Source of the DNA: Clostridiales bacterium
GTDB lineage: Bacteria > Bacillota > Clostridia > UBA1381
Reading direction: 5' to 3'
Assembly: GCA_003453455.1 (NCBI GenBank)
Contig: DMLG01000069.1
Coordinates: 1 to 6,654 of the forward strand
DNA length: 6,654 nucleotides
Shown piece by piece: positions 5,402 through 6,654 of the stretch. The notes under the pieces were generated by a model, which saw nothing but the letters and a program-made list of their open reading frames with translations, was not told the origin of the DNA and ran no database searches. Both the position numbers and the translations under genes were made by a program. Positions within the stretch are counted from its first letter, which is position 1. Each line of letters opens with the position of its first letter.

Positions 5402-6266
5402 TCTTGCGGAGCACCATATCAGGCGGTGTGGGCGCAGTTATTTTAACAGGTTTTTTTGTGATTGGGTGAGGGAAACGCACACTTCTGCAATGCAGGCGTA
5501 TCCGTTCACCCAAAACTTCTTTTCCATAGAGAAAGTCGCCGTAAATCGGTGTCCCAATGTATGATAAGTGAAGGCGTATCTGGTGCGTTCTGCCCGTTTT
5601 TGGAAATAGCCTTATAAGGCTTAGACCGTTATATTCGTCGATTACTTCGTAATGAGTTTCAGCGCTTTTTCCGTCGTGGGCTATAACACGCTTTATAATT
5701 CCTTCTTTTTCACGCTTTATGGGAGCGGAAATTATACCTTTTGCATCCTTTGGGATACCTGCGCATACCGCTACATACTCTTTCTGAAATTCACCGTTTT
5801 TCATCGCACTTGATAAGCGCTCAGCACTAAATGCATTCTTTGCTACAATCAGAACGCCCGAGGTGTCGCGGTCAAGACGCGACGGCGCACGAAAGGTAAA
5901 GGGAATATCGCGGAAGTAATACAAAACGGCGTTGGCAACAGTATTTTCTGTGTGATAAACGCTTGGGTGCGTCGGCATTTTGGGAGGCTTGTTGATTGCC
6001 AGCAAATCCTCGTCTTCATACAGAACATCAAGAGGTATATTTTGGGGAATTATATTTTTAGAAGCCTTATCAAAAAGTGTTATTTTTAAAATATCCCCGG
6101 AAGCAACTTTTTTGTTCACAAATTCTTTTTTTTCGTTTAGTGTTATACCGTCGCCCTCTTTGAGCGCGGTAATGAGGCTTGTTGAGAACTCAAAGTGGTT
6201 TTTCAGTATGTATTTTATGTCATAGCCCGAAAGATTTTCGGGGATAGTCAGTACAAATTCACGCAT
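5385..6266 (-). CDS. RluA family pseudouridine synthase
   Basis: This cytoplasmic enzyme isomerises specific uridines in rRNA or tRNA to pseudouridine. It has 293 residues, typical for the family. Residues 1-65 look like an S4-type RNA-binding domain. The catalytic domain starts with YEDEDLLAINKPP (83-95), a classic RluA segment, then SRLDRDTSG (129-137) with Asp132 as the expected catalytic residue; Ser129 replaces the common His before RLD. KTGRTHQIRLHL, followed by GTPIYGDFLYG, completes the RluA pattern. GAGGTGA (plus-strand 6271-6277) lies 4 bases before the ATG and supports this start. A well-formed promoter sits just upstream. The stop codon lies inside the end of alaX, with no terminator visible between the two. 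The target uridine cannot be named from sequence. Confidence 0.93.
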   Translation of the reverse strand: MREFVLTIPENLSGYDIKYILKNHFEFSTSLITALKEGDGITLNEKKEFVNKKVASGDILKITLFDKASKNIIPQNIPLDVLYEDEDLLAINKPPKMPTHPSVYHTENTVANAVLYYFRDIPFTFRAPSRLDRDTSGVLIVAKNAFSAERLSSAMKNGEFQKEYVAVCAGIPKDAKGIISAPIKREKEGIIKRVIAHDGKSAETHYEVIDEYNGLSLIRLFPKTGRTHQIRLHLSYIGTPIYGDFLYGKEVLGERIRLHCRSVRFPHPITKKPVKITAPTPPDMVLRKIIEAF

Positions 6267-6286
6267 AAATTCACCTCAACAATATC

Positions 6287-6315
6287 ATTATATCACTTAT
6301 TGTGAATAATTTCAA
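6287..6315 (-). promoter_or_regulatory. Promoter of the RluA-family gene
   Basis: On the minus strand, TTGAAA (plus 6310-6315) and TATAAT (plus 6287-6292) are 17 bases apart. The predicted start lies about 15-20 bases before the RluA ATG, giving a very short leader. Confidence 0.78.
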
Positions 6316-6340
6316 ATATGTTAAAAACCCCTGTAAACTA

Positions 6341-6369
6341 TTGACCTTGTTGGTAAAATATGATAAAAT
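6341..6369 (+). promoter_or_regulatory. Promoter of the ECF S-component gene
   Basis: TTGACC (6341-6346) and TAAAAT (6364-6369) are 17 bases apart, with an extended -10 TG at 6361-6362. This repeats the TGATAAAAT seen before the MgtC-family gene. The leader to ATG 6407 is about 30 bases, too short for a vitamin riboswitch of the kind that often controls ECF genes. Confidence 0.8.
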
Positions 6370-6406
6370 AAATATATCTATAAATTTTATTGGGAGAGAA
6401 AATGAA

Positions 6407-6654
6407 ATGAAAGAAAAAATGACAACAAAACAGCTCACATTAGCATCGATACTCACAGCAATAGTGTTTGTTTTACAATATTTTGGCTGCGTAATCAAAT
6501 TCGGAACATTTTCAATATCGACAGTGCTAATACCGATAGTTATAGGCGCGGCAACCTGCGGCCCGTGGGTGGCAGCGTGGCTCGGTTTTGTTTTCGGAGC
6601 CGCAGTTCTCGCATCAGGCGATGCTGCGCTATTCTTAGCAGTCAGCGTACCGGG
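6407..6654 (+). CDS. ECF transporter S component (partial, N-terminus)
   Basis: This is the substrate-binding membrane subunit of an energy-coupling factor vitamin or metabolite importer. The first 82 complete codons are present and the frame is open to the window end. After a short polar start (MKEKMTTKQ), residues 10-27 form the first membrane span. A second hydrophobic block follows at about 35-49. Then comes GAATCGPWVAAWLGFVFGA (47-65), resembling the G-x-x-x-G-P...G pattern common in S components. GGGAG (6392-6396) lies 10 bases upstream; an in-frame ATG at 6419 is a less likely start. An ATG at 6402 in another frame stops after one codon. The substrate cannot be told from this fragment, and no EcfA/EcfT gene is in view. 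A different small-molecule permease remains possible. Confidence 0.8.
   Translation, partial: MKEKMTTKQLTLASILTAIVFVLQYFGCVIKFGTFSISTVLIPIVIGAATCGPWVAAWLGFVFGAAVLASGDAALFLAVSVP

Overview
The window reads as AT-rich chromosomal DNA from an anaerobic Gram-positive bacterium of class Clostridia. The main evidence is a SCIFF ranthipeptide locus (scfA-scfB), a pair characteristic of Clostridia. Consensus sigma-A-type promoters, AAGGAG/GAGGTGA-type ribosome binding sites, intrinsic terminators and a Gram-positive-type Orn/Lys/Arg decarboxylase agree with this. No mobile element, CRISPR array, rRNA or tRNA was seen. Coding density is high and the longest gaps are about 140 bases.

Layout: (1) 1-252 is the C-terminal end of an NhaC-family Na+/H+ antiporter, closed by a strong terminator at 267-311. 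(2) A promoter at 328-356 drives an MgtC/SapB-family membrane protein (387-1061). A weak terminator-like hairpin follows, then a PLP-dependent Orn/Lys/Arg decarboxylase-family enzyme (1105-2481). (3) A fully consensus promoter, TTGACA-N17-TATAAT (2491-2519), drives the SCIFF operon: precursor peptide scfA (2556-2819), an intrinsic terminator/attenuator (2839-2864), radical SAM/SPASM maturase scfB (2880-4256), and an AlaX-type alanyl-tRNA editing protein (4253-5401) whose start codon overlaps the scfB stop. (4) On the minus strand, an RluA-family pseudouridine synthase (5385-6266) converges on alaX and overlaps its last 17 bases. (5) Rightward from a divergent promoter region, an ECF transporter S component begins at 6407 and runs off the window.

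The most notable item is the SCIFF precursor. SCIFF peptides are normally about 45 residues with six cysteines in one unit. Here a single 87-residue ORF holds two nearly identical full-length units in tandem (41 of 42 aligned residues identical), each repeating leader-like and Cys-rich parts, for 14 cysteines in total. The DNA of the two units differs at 13 of 126 positions, and only one codon changes its amino acid. That argues against an assembly artefact and suggests both copies are under selection. In both units the residue five after the expected donor cysteine is Gly, where I recall Thr as the thioether acceptor in the studied SCIFF peptides. The maturase has a complete CX3CX2C motif and a complete seven-Cys SPASM motif, so the system looks functional. 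A plausible model is that a strong promoter makes abundant two-unit precursor, the attenuator lowers downstream expression, and one maturase modifies both units. Peptide release, export and function cannot be read from this window.
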